A stretch of 64,000 nt of DNA from Daedaleopsis sinensis. Lineage: Eukaryota > Basidiomycota > Agaricomycetes > Polyporales > Polyporaceae. Positions 10,409 to 22,302 of the stretch are shown here, one piece after another; positions within the stretch are counted from its first letter, which is position 1, and the number at the start of each line of letters is the position of its first letter. The position numbers were made by a program, and so were the translations under genes. The notes beneath the pieces are model-generated. The model was not told the origin of the DNA. It saw nothing but the letters and a program-made list of their open reading frames with translations, and made no database searches. The stretch spans positions 1,488,001 through 1,552,000 of the forward strand of contig CM066301.1 of assembly GCA_033807695.1 (NCBI GenBank), read 5' to 3'.

Positions 10409-12927
10409 ACGGAGGCCTACGCGGCCATCGCCAGCTCCTCGATCTCCACCCTCTACCGCATCCTAGCCTATTGTTTCCTCCAGGTGGTCAGTACTACACA
10501 CATTCTTAGCCCTCCTGTCCTTACCCTGCTCCAGATTCCAAAATAAGAGCTCAAGTTTATTCTTCCGGCTCTATACATCGCATATGCTATCACACTACGC
10601 TACGTCCCCGTGCCCGAAGTTGTGGTAAAAGAGGAGACGGCCGCCATACGTGAGGAGGTCAAGTCCGAAAAGAATGGACTGCCCGTAACGGATGTCACTG
10701 TCGCACCATCGACAGTCGTTGTCGCACCCGTAACAAAGTCTGCAGACGTACGTTCAATTGCTTCCCGCACCAAACTTATCGCGCTCACGTCCTTCCACTG
10801 CAAGTCTTTCGTGACCGGAATCATCTTCTCTGTGCCTTCCCCGGTCCGTGCCCTCCACTACACCAATATCCTCATAAACGCTCTCCTCCTCCTCGCTGCC
10901 GCCGAGCTTGTTGCTGTTCCGTACTTTGACGCCTCCGCAGTCGTCTACACTCGCGTCGGCGCCCTCTCTCCCGACGCTGCCAAGATTGTCGTTCGTTACC
11001 CGAGTCCTACCACCAACGCCACCGAGAACCTAGTGCGCCTCTGCTGGCGGCAAGCCAACACCCAGGGCTCCACAGACGTTCCCTGGCAGCCAGGTCCCCT
11101 CGCAAACCTGACCGCCGACAGAGACTGGGTTCAGACCGTTCGGCTTTCTGGCCTTTGGCCAAATACCAGATACGAATGTACGTGCACTTGCCGTCATCGT
11201 CACCCGACTCTGACATTCTCCCGCTATATCAGACAGGCTTGAAGATGCTAACAGTACTGCTCTTCCTTATCCCGCCGAACCCATCCGTTTCCGTACCTTC
11301 CCCGACTCGCGCCTCTACAATGGCTACAACTTCCGCTTCGTAGCGTCTTCATGTGTGACGCCCAACTTCCCGTATGCGCCCTTCCAGTCTCGTAGGATCA
11401 AAGGGTTCGACCTCCTGGCAGACTACCTTTGGCCTGCCCCCGCGACTGCCTCCTTGCCAAACGTGTTGGCTTCTAGCTCTCCCGAAGTGCCTTCTGCGAC
11501 CTCGGAGTCGGTGCCTGCCTCAGAGAGCACGTCCTCGGACGACGTGACCGTTCCTGTCTCGGAGCCGGTTCCATCCCCTGTAGCGCCCGCTCCTGTTGAG
11601 AAGTCCAGTGCTCCGACTGAGTTCATGATCTTCATGGGAGACTTCATCTACGCCGATGTTCCTGTGTACCACGGAGACGACAAAGAGGCGTACCGTCGTT
11701 TCTACCGTCGCAACTACAACAGTCCAAGCTTCCGGAAGGTATATGAGCGGCTGCGTAAGTGCTTGCCATAGCGAGCGATTCGTGACTGACCTGAACTTTG
11801 ACAGCAATCTTCCATACCTACGACGATCATGAGGTGACTGCGTCTCGCGTTCGTGCCTTCTCAATCTTCTAACGTTGTCTCAGATCCTCAACAACTACGT
11901 CGGCCAAGGGAATGATTCTCAATCGCCGTTCCCGAGTGCCTCGGACGCGTTCCAGCTGTACAACGCGGAAGCCAACTTTGACTCGATCCACGAGGGCCAG
12001 TACTACTACGACTTCCGGTACGGCGACTCCGCCTTCTTCGTGATGGACACCCGGAGGTACCGTTCAGATATCAATGTGGGCGATGCCACCACGCACACCA
12101 TGCTCGGCGAACAACAGCTTGCAGCGCTGTACGACTGGCTTGGCAGGGTATGCATGCTCCGTCACACTCACGGCTGTACTGAGACTGTGTGCAGGTGAAC
12201 AACACGGCCGTCTTCAAGTTCATCGTGACCTCCGTGCCCTTCACGTCGCTGTGGACATACGAGGGCCTGTACGACACGTGGGCGGGGTTCCCCGTGGAGA
12301 AGGCCGCGGTGCTCAGCGCGCTGCACACGGTGCCGAACGTCGTCATGCTCTCGGGCGACCGCCACGAGTTCGCGGCGATCGAGTTCGAGGCGGGGGACGC
12401 GGGCCACAACGTGCTCGAGATCTCGACGAGCCCGATGAGCATGTTCTACATCCCCGTCGTGCGCACGCTGCGCGCGCGGAGCGACGCGTACGTGAACAAG
12501 ACGCGCGCGGACGTCGTCACGGGCGCGGACGGCGTGTCGTATGTCGACCGGTACGTCGTCGAGGTCCCGAAGGAGAAGGTCGTCAAGTATATCGCGGAGG
12601 GCAACTACAAGTGGTGCGCCCCTCGAGCTTCGGGCGGATGCTGCGCGCTGACAGTGACTGGATGCGACAGGTCTGCGATCGAGGTCGACACGCGGGACCG
12701 CCAGCACCCCGTCGCGAAGGTGGAGATCATGGTCGACGGCAAGAGCGCGTACCAGTAAGTGCGCGCCCTCGAGGATCAGTGCAGCGACTGACTGACGCGG
12801 CTCCAGGCTCGAGGTCGTGGGCAAGCCGGTCAAGCTGCAGCTGTCCACCGCGCTCGGCGCGTTCGTCCCGCAGTCGTTCAGGGGCATGCTCGACCGCATC
12901 GGCATCAAGCCGAGCAAGTGGTTCTGA
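10409..12927 (+). pseudogene. PhoD-like metallophosphatase, copy 2 (start codon lost)
   Basis: All catalytic exons are open and carry the same motifs as the other copies (GDFIYAD, the DDHEI microexon, DTRRYRS, SGDRHEF, KPSKWF end). The full N-terminal domain is present, including the 38 residues missing in copies 1 and 3. The initiator is ACG (10409-10411) where copies 1 and 3-6 have ATG. The exon 1 donor (GTGGTCAGT) is in the frame-keeping form, and the acceptor must be the AG just before CTCAAG, because the earlier CCAG acceptor leads to a TAA within three codons. One Asp is lost at PYFD(D)ASA and one residue is gained at VRYPSPTT. With no ATG it may be silent, or start weakly at ACG or downstream, so 'pseudogene' is tentative. 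Confidence 0.7.
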
Positions 12928-13290
12928 CTTCCGCGCGCGGAGACTGCCTAGACATACATATATCCCTATCCTCTATTTCTGGATCCCATATCCTGCAGTG
13001 ACGACTTGCTTGTGTGCTTCCTGTATGGTGTAATGATAGTAGTAGTGCTGTCGTGTGCGATAGCTGTAGACCGCTAGAACTGGACGTGTACTCGTTTGTG
13101 GGCGTTGTGGTGACGAACTCTGTACGGTACGATACGTGACCCTTCTTAACGAAGCTGCTCGATTGCACGTCCACGCGACACTGCCCGGCCACCGCATGTC
13201 GTAGGCGCTCGCGGGACGGGGATCTCGGGGAGTGTACGGGGTGGGTCTAGCGTAAAAACGTACCGTTGAGAATGCTTGAGAAAGAGGCCC

Positions 13291-13387
13291 ATGCAAACTA
13301 AGGACCTCCCAAAGGGGGTATTGCTGCCCATGCAAACTAAGGACCTCCCAAAGGGGTGTCGCTGCCCACCAGGGGACTTGCTGCAGG
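13291..13387. repeat. Two-motif minisatellite, unit 2 allele
   Basis: Two ATGCAAACTAAGGA-type motifs separated by TTGCTGCCC, with only a stub of the CTGCCCAGGGGAC motif. Confidence 0.85.
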
Positions 13388-13986
13388 AGCTCATGATGGC
13401 GGTCGAGAGTTGCAGGCATGCAGTAGTCGCAAACAGAGAAGTCGACTGCATGCATTGCTCGAGTACGGTAGTATATACATATAGCACATTGCGAGCCCAA
13501 GTACGATTTGCGTGTTCGTAACAAGAGTGTTCAAGACCGGGCAGCTATTCCACTGTCTCACTTCAAGTCCCGCGACCAGCACAACACTGGCGACCGTCCA
13601 CTGCGCACCTCCATCTGCGCACCACATCAGATCCGGCATTGGTTCCCACCCATACCCATCCTCCGTTCCCATCCTCGAGCTCGTCATGCCCCAACTCCGG
13701 CTCTGTGTACCATCTCGAGTCTGTACCGTTAAAGGATACTCACCTCGCGCTCGACCGTCCAAGTCCTCCTCCTTCACACTCTCCCGACAGTGGTCTTGAT
13801 CGCAGTCTTGAGCTCGAACGGCGGCGCTGTTGCTGTGTACCATTCTGAGACTCGCTGCAATCAGTTCGCGTGCACATCCGACCAAGAGATCAAGTCCCCT
13901 AAAAGAAACGAGGACGTTGCAAGTGCGCTGCGGCACTGCACTGACTCACGGTACCGTCGGTACGTGAAGCTCTCATAGCACCTGGG

Positions 13987-14041
13987 CACTGTTCGAGCCC
14001 CGAGCCTCGGGCGGTATGCGAGGCTCGGATCTTGAACAGTG
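13987..14041. other. Conserved 55-nt hairpin, unit 2
   Basis: Same arms as in unit 1, with loop GGCGGTATG. The stem is kept while loop and flanks vary. Confidence 0.7.
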
Positions 14042-17000
14042 TACCGGCAGAGCACATGAACGCAGTATGCTGGCACTGTGTAGGTCTAGAGGTCGGGATG
14101 TCAACCGCTGCCCGTCAGGCGACTCGGACGGTGAGGTGCACGCCGCCCCGGAAATCACGTCCCCGGATTCCGAGAGGCATGTACTTCACCTCACGACGGT
14201 GATCGACGTGTCACAGGACGTACTCCACTGAGTGTACCGTCCATGCTCCTCCACGCTTTCAGATGGATAGCTATGAACGCAATACACTGGAACTATGTAG
14301 GTCCGGAGTTTGGGATGTCCACCAGTGGACCAAGTCATGGCAGTCCCTGTCGGGCGTGACGGTAATGTGCACGCCCAAGATTCTAAAGCACACACGATGT
14401 GTACCGTCGACTCGTGTACCGTCCATGCTTCAAGTTCTCTGCACCACCAGATGCCAGTGGATAGCCATGGCATACCGCCGCAGATGGAGAAGGAGTTAAA
14501 ACTCACCGCATATCGTCTTCACAGCATGGCTGCTCGAGGACAGCATTGACAGGAGCTGATGAGCATGAGCGGAGGGAGGCGGAGGGTGTGCACGCGAGGG
14601 GAGCAGGAGGGACAAGGGGCGAGGGGCGAAGGCGGTCCTGAGGTCAACAGAGTAAGTATACTAAGCAGCCAAGTGGACAAGCGGCAGCAGATGTAGTTAG
14701 TCTCATGTTTGATTACGACCATCAGAATATATTCTATCCGGGTCATTAACCAATGCTGTACAAGATCTTGATCTTCTGCGCTGTTTTTGGAATTTTGGTA
14801 CTCGCCGTGAATGGACCCCCTCCGGCTTGCCGCTCACGCGTGAATACAGTAGACAACTTTACCTTGGGTTCGAATTCATTCCGGGGCCCTCAGGCTGCCT
14901 TCCGGCTGAGTGGGCTAGATCACGGCTAGTGGTTACGCAATCTGAGCGTGCTCAAAGCGCGTACCATTCCAGTGCCTGATAGTGATGGTACCATTTGCAT
15001 GCCTAAAGCAGGTGACTCCACCGTAAATCGACGCAAAATACAGCTAGAGACAACATCCCTAGTAAGATTAGTCCAGTCGGAGATGCTTGACTCCGAGTCA
15101 GACATCATCTGAGCACGGTAGTACGTACAACATCCCCGGACCACTCGACGTGCCACTGTCCACCACGACTCCTCTGGGAGCTCAGAGAGCAACTCGACCT
15201 CTTGTCGGCACTCCTCGTGCACCTCCGCCTCCGTCGCGTCCGTCCGAACCACTGCCACAGACTTAGGCAGCAGTGGGAAGTTCATGGGGCCGCTCACCGG
15301 ACGGAGACGATGCTCGCTTCAGACCTCGTAGCACTCGGAGAGCCCTCGGCACGGCCGCCGCAAGCGGATACTTGACCGCTGGTCTACACCGCGTCCGGCA
15401 CGGCTACGAAGCACATCTGGCCCGTCTCCCAGAGCAGGAGCAACCAATCCGGTGGCACCCAATGAGCTCGGGGTTCCTGGGGTTCCTGAACGGAAGCGAG
15501 GGCGGCCGGCCGATGAGCGTATGTACGGAGCAACCGGCACATCCGCGCCCGAGCGAATAGCCTTGCGAGCACATGTCAGTTGCGAACGAGCGGAGGAGTA
15601 CAAACACGAACTTGACGTACCAAGGTGCGCATTCATGAGTCTGCGGAACGTGCTCCGCATCTCGAGCTCGCGGCGCGCGATCCTCGCCCAATCTCGCCCA
15701 GAGCGTACCGCCGACCTCAACGATTTCCGTCTGCCATGGACGTCGATACAAGTGAGTACATATGATGACAAATTGACAATGTCGACCAGACACCACAGCG
15801 ACGAGATCTCCGATTGTCATCGTGACACTCACCGCGATCTGGAGTCAACGAGCCTGAGATCGCTCCGGGTGATTGGATACGGTACCTCGTACTAGATCAG
15901 CCGAGGTACCGCTGCAAGAAGCTACCGTACGTACCGTGAGCTCTCTTGGCCCTCGACGCGCATTCTGACAGACAGCGCACAGGTTTGCGCTGTGGCCAAT
16001 CTGGCACATTCGAAGTCACCCGTGTTGACTCTGCATCCCGGGGATCTTGTCACCAAGGCCCCGGGTCCCGGGATACACTGTGGAAACACTCGGAGTGTCC
16101 CATCATGCCATGAAGCCGTGAGCAGGTACAAGGTTATTTTTCGTGCAAGCGGTGGGTAAAGTGTGACACGCGAATGCCCTGCGAGCCGTGCGGGATCAGC
16201 TCACGTTGCTCTGACCAATCCTGCAGGCCGTACTACGTACCGTATTAGACTGACCAATGGACCGGCGAGGACACGTCCCCCCTCGAATGACGAAAGCATG
16301 GCAACACGGATATATTCATCACTAACCGAACTTGAGTACGATGACAGCTACGAGCGCAGAACGTACTACGCACCTTATCATATGTACGTCCTTACTTATC
16401 CTGACTCTTCCAACGCTGCGACGTCCGGAATGTGCTACTGAGCTTGTGGCCACACTTCACTGTCACGCATGCGCACGCACTGTCACTGTGTGCAGGGCCT
16501 GCCGAAAGCACATGTACATCCATCCGACCGGGTGCTATTCTGCTCCGGAATGTCAGCAACGCGCTGGCTACACGAAGAGGCTAGCGCAACCCCGCGTCTC
16601 GTTACGAATTTACCGCTACTCACCGTGGATTCTCCGAGTGGCGGGCGTGGCAGGTGCAGACTCCCGAGTCCCGAGGCCCGAGTCATCGCGTGCCGCATCC
16701 ACGACTCGCACTCTGCAGCATGAGCACGCAATGGTCAGCTCCGAGTCTAGAGCTGACACCAGTACGGACTGCTGTACGTACCGAGAGGGGTGCAGTGCGG
16801 GCCTGTTCGTCGTGCAGCTCCTGTGCTCGGCACCGGTCACATCTCTCACGGAGAGCGGACGGTGTCGTTTCGGGGCCCTCGATTGTCGACCCTGCAGCGT
16901 CACAGGGGAGTGTGCGCATGACGGTCGCGAAGCTCTCCTGCAGGCTGCGAAAAAACGCGTCAGTGCCAAGTCCCAAGCCATCGCTTTCAGGGAACTGTCT

Positions 17001-17941
17001 CTCACGCACTCACCCATAACCACGGCGCCGTGTAATGCGCGCGGACAAGTCGGCGGGTCGACAGCCTGAGGGTGCGTCGAGTGTTCACCGGTACCAGTAC
17101 CATAGACCGCTCTACGGAGCGATCCCTACCGAATGAGAACTCCAAAGAGCTGGCTGTACTCGGTACCGGACACATCTCGAGTCACGGAGAGCGAACGCGA
17201 GCCTACGCGAGCGGACGGTGTCGTTTCGGGGCACTCGATTGCCGACTCGGACCCTGCAGGCTGCAGTGTCGCAGGGGAGTGCGCCAAGCGGCACCAGACG
17301 TCAGGTCCCGTTAGGCACACCCGTACCCGAGCTGTCCGCACTCGGAATATTGTCTCTGAGACATCGTCACGAAGTGCTCCTGCGGGGAACGGTCAGTCCC
17401 GAGCCATCACTGTCAGAGCTCAGGCTGCTCTGCTCACCCATATCCACCGTGAGTGCTGTGTAATGCGCGCGGGCGGAAGGCGGAAGGCGGAAGAGCAGGC
17501 GGCTCGAGCCTCGAAAGGGCGCGTCGGCCGTCGGGTCTGCACGGTACCGTAGCCCGCTGTACCGTAGCCCGCTGTACGGTACGACCAGTTCCCCGCCGAA
17601 TGAGGATCAGCAGGTGCCAGGCAGGGGCGAGCACAGTGACAGTGACATGACGACGTACCGTCGCGCCGTCGCGCCGTCGCACCGATCGCGCTCTCGTATC
17701 AGAACGGATACGGGCGATCAGAAGCCCCACATTGCGCCCTGCCAACAGGGTACAGACCCTTAGCCTTAGCCACGCCCGAGTTGTCGGGGAGGAGAGCCGA
17801 CGCTTGCTTGAGAAGTTGAGATGGGGCGATCGCTCCGTGGCGTGCGGACTCCGGGGAATCGGCATGCGGGGATGCGGGGATGCGGGAGAGTACAAGGCGC
17901 GGGGACGGTCACGCACTGCTCGGACGTCATCGCCCTTGCGC

Positions 17942-17978
17942 CCCTCCTCCTCCTCCTCGTTCTCCTCGTTCTCCTCCG
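17942..17978. repeat. CTC/CTCGTT microsatellite, unit 2
   Basis: CTC triplets with two GTT interruptions, one CTCGTT longer than in unit 1. Confidence 0.8.
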
Positions 17979-18640
17979 GGCTCCAGCCGGTTGTGCCATG
18001 TGGTGAGTTGCATGTACCGTTAGGGTAAGTACGCGAGCAAATGAGCGCGCCCCGAGGTCGGTAGGCGTGGAGACGGGTGGGAAAACAGAGCGGAGAGGGT
18101 CGCGGGTGCACGTGGATTGGCAGAGCGGAGCGGGAACGGCGCGAGAAGAGACCCCGAGGCGTGTTCCCAACTCGAGGTCGACGTGAGTGTAGCGGTCATG
18201 CATTGCATGGAGCGCAGGTGCGAGGATCCGCGGCGTGCGCCATAGACGGCGGCGACGGCGGCGCGTGCAGTGGAGAACGGGCGGCGGGACGGCGGTTCGC
18301 GTCGTGCAGGGGAGGCGGGCGTGCTCACCTTGTACCGGTAGTTGACTACTTGGCTCCTGGACGAATGGCAGCGCGCATGCTGGGAGGTCGTGTAGCGAGC
18401 GTTCGACGCGGAGCGAGTTGAGAGGGCGCGTGACGAGTGGCGGAGGCGTGTACAGAGAGGCGACAGCGACAAGCGCTGGTCAGAGACGCATGAGAGGTCG
18501 TCAAGAGGAGAGAAGGGGCAGATGGCGGAGAGAGCGAGAGATGCTCGGGGTTGTTCGCAGAGTCCGGACTCGATGGGCGGTTGCCAGATTGGGGCACCAC
18601 GCGACCACGGTCCTCTAAGCGCCCCGATCACCCTGGTCGT

Positions 18641-18755
18641 TGACGTCACCACTGCTCCCTCCTCCTCCCCTTCTCCCCTTCCTCCTCCTCCGCCTCCTCC
18701 TCCTCCGTCGACCCCCGCGACTTGCTCTGCTTACGACCCACGAACGGAGAGCATT
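18641..18755 (+). promoter_or_regulatory. Phosphatase copy 3 proximal promoter
   Basis: TGACGTCA at 18641-18648 with the long form of the pyrimidine tract. It is practically identical to the copy 1 promoter. Confidence 0.6.
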
Positions 18756-21165
18756 ATGGAGGCCTACGCGTCCATCGCGAGCTCCTCGATCTCCACCGTC
18801 TACCGCATCCTGCCCTATGTTTTCTCCAGGTGGTCAATACTACAAACAATTCTTAGCCCTCCTGTCCTTACCCTTCTCTAGATTCCAAAGTCAGAGCTCA
18901 AGTTTATTCTCCCGGTTCTATACATCGCATATGCTATCACACTACGCTACGTCCCCGTGCCCGAAGTTGTTGTGGTAAAAGAGGAAACGGTCGCCATACG
19001 TGAGGAGGTCAAGTCCGAAAAGAATGGACTGCCCGTAACGGATGTCACTGTCGCAGCATCGACAGTCGTTGTCGCACCCGTAACAAAGTCTGCAGACGTA
19101 CGTTCACTTGCTTCCCGCACCAAACTTGTCGCGCTCACGTCCTTGCAGTGCAAGTCTTTCGTGACCGGAATCATCTTCTCTGTGCCTTCCCCGGTCCGTG
19201 CCCTCCACTACACCAATATCCTCATAAACACTCTCCTCCTCCTTGCTGCCGCCGAGCTTGTTGCTGTTCCGTACTTTGACGACGCCTCCGCAGTCGTCTA
19301 CACTCGCGTCGGCGCCCTCTCTCCCGACGCTGCCAAGATTGTCGTTCGTTACCCTCCTACCACCAACGCTACCGAGAACCTAGTGCGCCTCTGCTGGCGG
19401 CAAAGATACGAATGTACGTGCACTTGCCGTCATCGTCACTCGACTCTGACCTTCTCGCGCTATACATCAGACAGGCTTGAAGATGTCAACAATACCGCTC
19501 TTCCTTATCCCGCCGAACCCATCCGCTTCCGCACCTTCCCCGACTCTCGCCTCTACAATGGCTACAACTTCCGCTTCGTAGCGTCTTCATGCGTGACGCC
19601 CAATTTCCCGTATGCGCCCTTCCAGTCTCGTAGGATCAAAGGGTTCGACCTCCTGGCAGACTACCTTTGGCCTGCCCCCGCGACTGCCTCCTTGCCAAAC
19701 GTGTTGGCTTCTAGTTCTCTCGAAGTGCCTTCTGCGACCTCGGAGTCGGTGCCTGCCTCAGAGAGCACGTCCTCGGACGACGTGACCGTTCCTGTCTCGG
19801 AGCCGGTTCCATCCCCTGTAGCGCCCGCTCCTGTTGAGAAGTCCAGTGCTCCGACTGAGTTCATGATCTTCATGGGAGACTTCATCTACGCCGATGTTCC
19901 TGTGTACCACGGAGACGACAAAGAGGCGTACCGTCGTTTCTACCGTCGCAACTACAACAGTCCAAGCTTCCGGAAGGTATATGAGCGGCTGCGTAAGTGC
20001 TTGCCATAGCGAGCGATTCGTGACTGACCTGAACTTTGACAGCAATCTTCCATACCTACGACGATCATGAGGTGACTGCGTCTCGCGTTCGTGCCTTCTC
20101 AATCTTCTAACGTTGTCTCAGATCCTCAACAACTACGTCGGCCAAGGGAATGATTCTCAATCGCCGTTCCCGAGTGCCTCGGACGCGTTCCAGCTGTACA
20201 ACGCGGAAGCCAACTTCGACTCGATCCACGAGGGCCAGTACTACTACGACTTCCGGTACGGCGACTCCGCCTTCTTCGTGATGGACACCCGGAGGTACCG
20301 TTCAGATATCAATGTGGGCGATGCCACCACCCACACCATGCTCGGCGAACAACAGCTTGCAGCGCTGTACGACTGGCTTGGCAGGGTACGCACGCTCCCC
20401 GACACTCACGGCTGTACTGAGACCGTTTGCAGGTGAACAACACGGCCGTCTTCAAGTTCATCGTGACTTCCGTGCCCTTCACGTCGCTGTGGACATACGA
20501 GGGCCTGTACGACACGTGGGCGGGCTTCCCCGTGGAGAAGGCCGCGGTGCTCAGCGCGCTGCACACGGTGCCGAACGTCGTCATGCTCTCGGGCGACCGC
20601 CACGAGTTCGCGGCGATCGAGTTCGAGGCGGGGGACGCGGGCCACAACGTGCTCGAGATCTCGACGAGCCCGATGAGCATGTTCTACATCCCCGTCGTGC
20701 GCACGCTGCGCGCGCGGAGCGACGCGTACGTGAACAAGACGCGCGCGGACGTCGTCACGGGCGCGGACGGCGTGTCCTACGTCGACCGGTATGTCGTCGA
20801 GGTCCCGAAGGAGAAGGTCGTCAAGTATATCGCGGAGGGCAACTACAAGTGGTGCGCCCCTCGAGCTTCGGGCGGATGCTGCGCGCTGACAGTGACTGGA
20901 TGCGACAGGTCTGCGATCGAGGTCGACACGCGGGACCGCCAGCACCCCGTCGCGAAGGTGGAGATCATGATCGACGGCAAGAGCGCGTACCAGTAAGTGC
21001 GCGCCCTCGAGTATCAGTGCAGCGACTGACTGACGCGGCTCCAGGCTCGAGGTCGTGGGCAAGCCGGTCAAGCTGCAGCTGTCCACCGCGCTCGGCGCGT
21101 TCGTCCCGCAGTCGTTCAGGGGCATGCTCGACCGCATCGGCATCAAGCCGAGCAAGTGGTTCTAG
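18756..21165 (+). CDS. PhoD-like metallophosphatase, copy 3 (38-residue internal deletion)
   Basis: Eight-exon PhoD-like gene with ATG at 18756 and a TAG stop (21163-21165) where the other copies use TGA. The 5' part, to about 20060, is almost base-for-base copy 1, including the in-frame 38-codon deletion between WRQ and RYE and the phase-2 exon 1 donor. The 3' part, from the third exon's end onward, follows the other copies. Metal-site motifs GDFIYAD, DDHEILNNY, DTRRYRS and SGDRHEF are all intact. The shared deletion makes it and copy 1 recent relatives. Activity is uncertain because part of the N-terminal beta domain is gone. Confidence 0.84.
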
Positions 21166-21507
21166 CTTCCGCGCGCGGAGACTGTCTAGACATACATATA
21201 TCCCTATCCTCTATTTCTGGATCCCATATCCTGCAGTGACGACTTGCTTATGTGCTTCCTGTATGGTGTAATGATAGTAGTAGTGCTGTCGTGTGCGATA
21301 GCTGTAGACCGCTAGAGTGCTGTGTGGGCGTTGTGGTGACGAACTCTGTACGGTACAATACGTGACTCCTTTTAACGAAGCTGCTCCATTGCACGTTCAC
21401 GCGTTGGAGACACTGTCGTAGGCGCTCGCGGGACGGGGATCTCGGGGAGTGTACGGGGTGGGTCTAGCGTAAAAACGTACCGTTGAGAATGCTTGAGAAA
21501 GAGGCCC

Positions 21508-21612
21508 ATGCAAACTAAGGATCTCCCAAAGGGGGTATGCAAACTAAGGACCTCCCAAAGGGGTGTCGCTGCCCACCAGGGGACGTGCTGCCCAGGGGAC
21601 TTGCTGCCCAGG
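21508..21612. repeat. Two-motif minisatellite, unit 3 allele
   Basis: Two ATGCAAACTAAGGA-type motifs and two CTGCCCAGGGGAC-type motifs, nearly the unit 1 allele. Confidence 0.85.
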
Positions 21613-22247
21613 AGCTCATGATGGCGGTCGAGAGTTGCAGGCAGGCAGTAGTCGCAAACAGAGAAGTCGACTGCATGTATTGCTCGAGTACGGTAGTATA
21701 TACAGATAGCACATTGGGAGCCCAAGTACGATTCGCGTGTTCGTAACAAGAGTGTTCATGACCGGGCGGCTATTCCATCTCTCTTGTCCCGCGACCAGCA
21801 CAACACTGGCAACCGTCCACTGCGCACCTCCATCTGTGCACCACATGAGAAGCTGAAATTCGCCTTGGGTGTCTTGAGCGACTCATCAGATCCGGCATTG
21901 GTTCCCACCCATACCCATCCTCCGCATTCCCATCCTCGAGCTCGTCATGCCCCAACTCCGGCTCTGTGTACCATCTCGAGTCTGTACCGTTAAAGGATAC
22001 TCACCACGCGCTCGACCGTCCAAGTCCTCCTCCTTCACACTCTCCCGACAGTGGTCTTGATCGCAGTCTTGCGCTCGAACGGCTGCGCTGTTGCTGTGTA
22101 CCATTCTGAGACTCGCTGCAATGAGTTCGCGTGCACATCTGACCAAGAGATCAAGTCCCCTAAAAGAAACGAGGACGTTGCAAGTGCGCCGCGGCACTGC
22201 ACTGACTCACGGTACCGTCGGTACGTGAAGCTCTCATAGCACCTGGG

Positions 22248-22302
22248 CACTGTTCGAGCCCCGAGCCTCGGGCCGTATGCGAGGCTCGGATCTTGAACAG
22301 TG
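22248..22302. other. Conserved 55-nt hairpin, unit 3
   Basis: Same stem as in units 1 and 2, with loop GGCCGTATG. Confidence 0.7.

Larger units (their letters stand above)
8891..18020 (+). repeat. Array unit 2
   Basis: Complete unit with phosphatase copy 2 (start site 10409, mutated to ACG). Its spacer shares long near-identical tracts with unit 1 (15285-16550) and unit 3 (14184-14660). The late spacer carries two versions of a module centred on a GGACGGTGTCGTTTCGGGGC core, near 16860 and 17215. The unit ends at the deletion junction where unit 3 begins without its usual first part. Confidence 0.9.
12928..18640. other. Spacer between copies 2 and 3, no supported gene
   Basis: Same order of elements as the first spacer: minisatellite (13291-13387), hairpin (13987-14041), two related submodules (about 14050-14215 and 14260-14480), conserved open-frame segment (15285-15895), doubled GGACGGTGTCGTTTCGGGGC module (near 16860 and 17215), CTC run (17942-17978), then the deletion junction at 18020/18021 and the GC-rich upstream tract of unit 3. 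No domain-bearing frame was seen. Confidence 0.7.
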
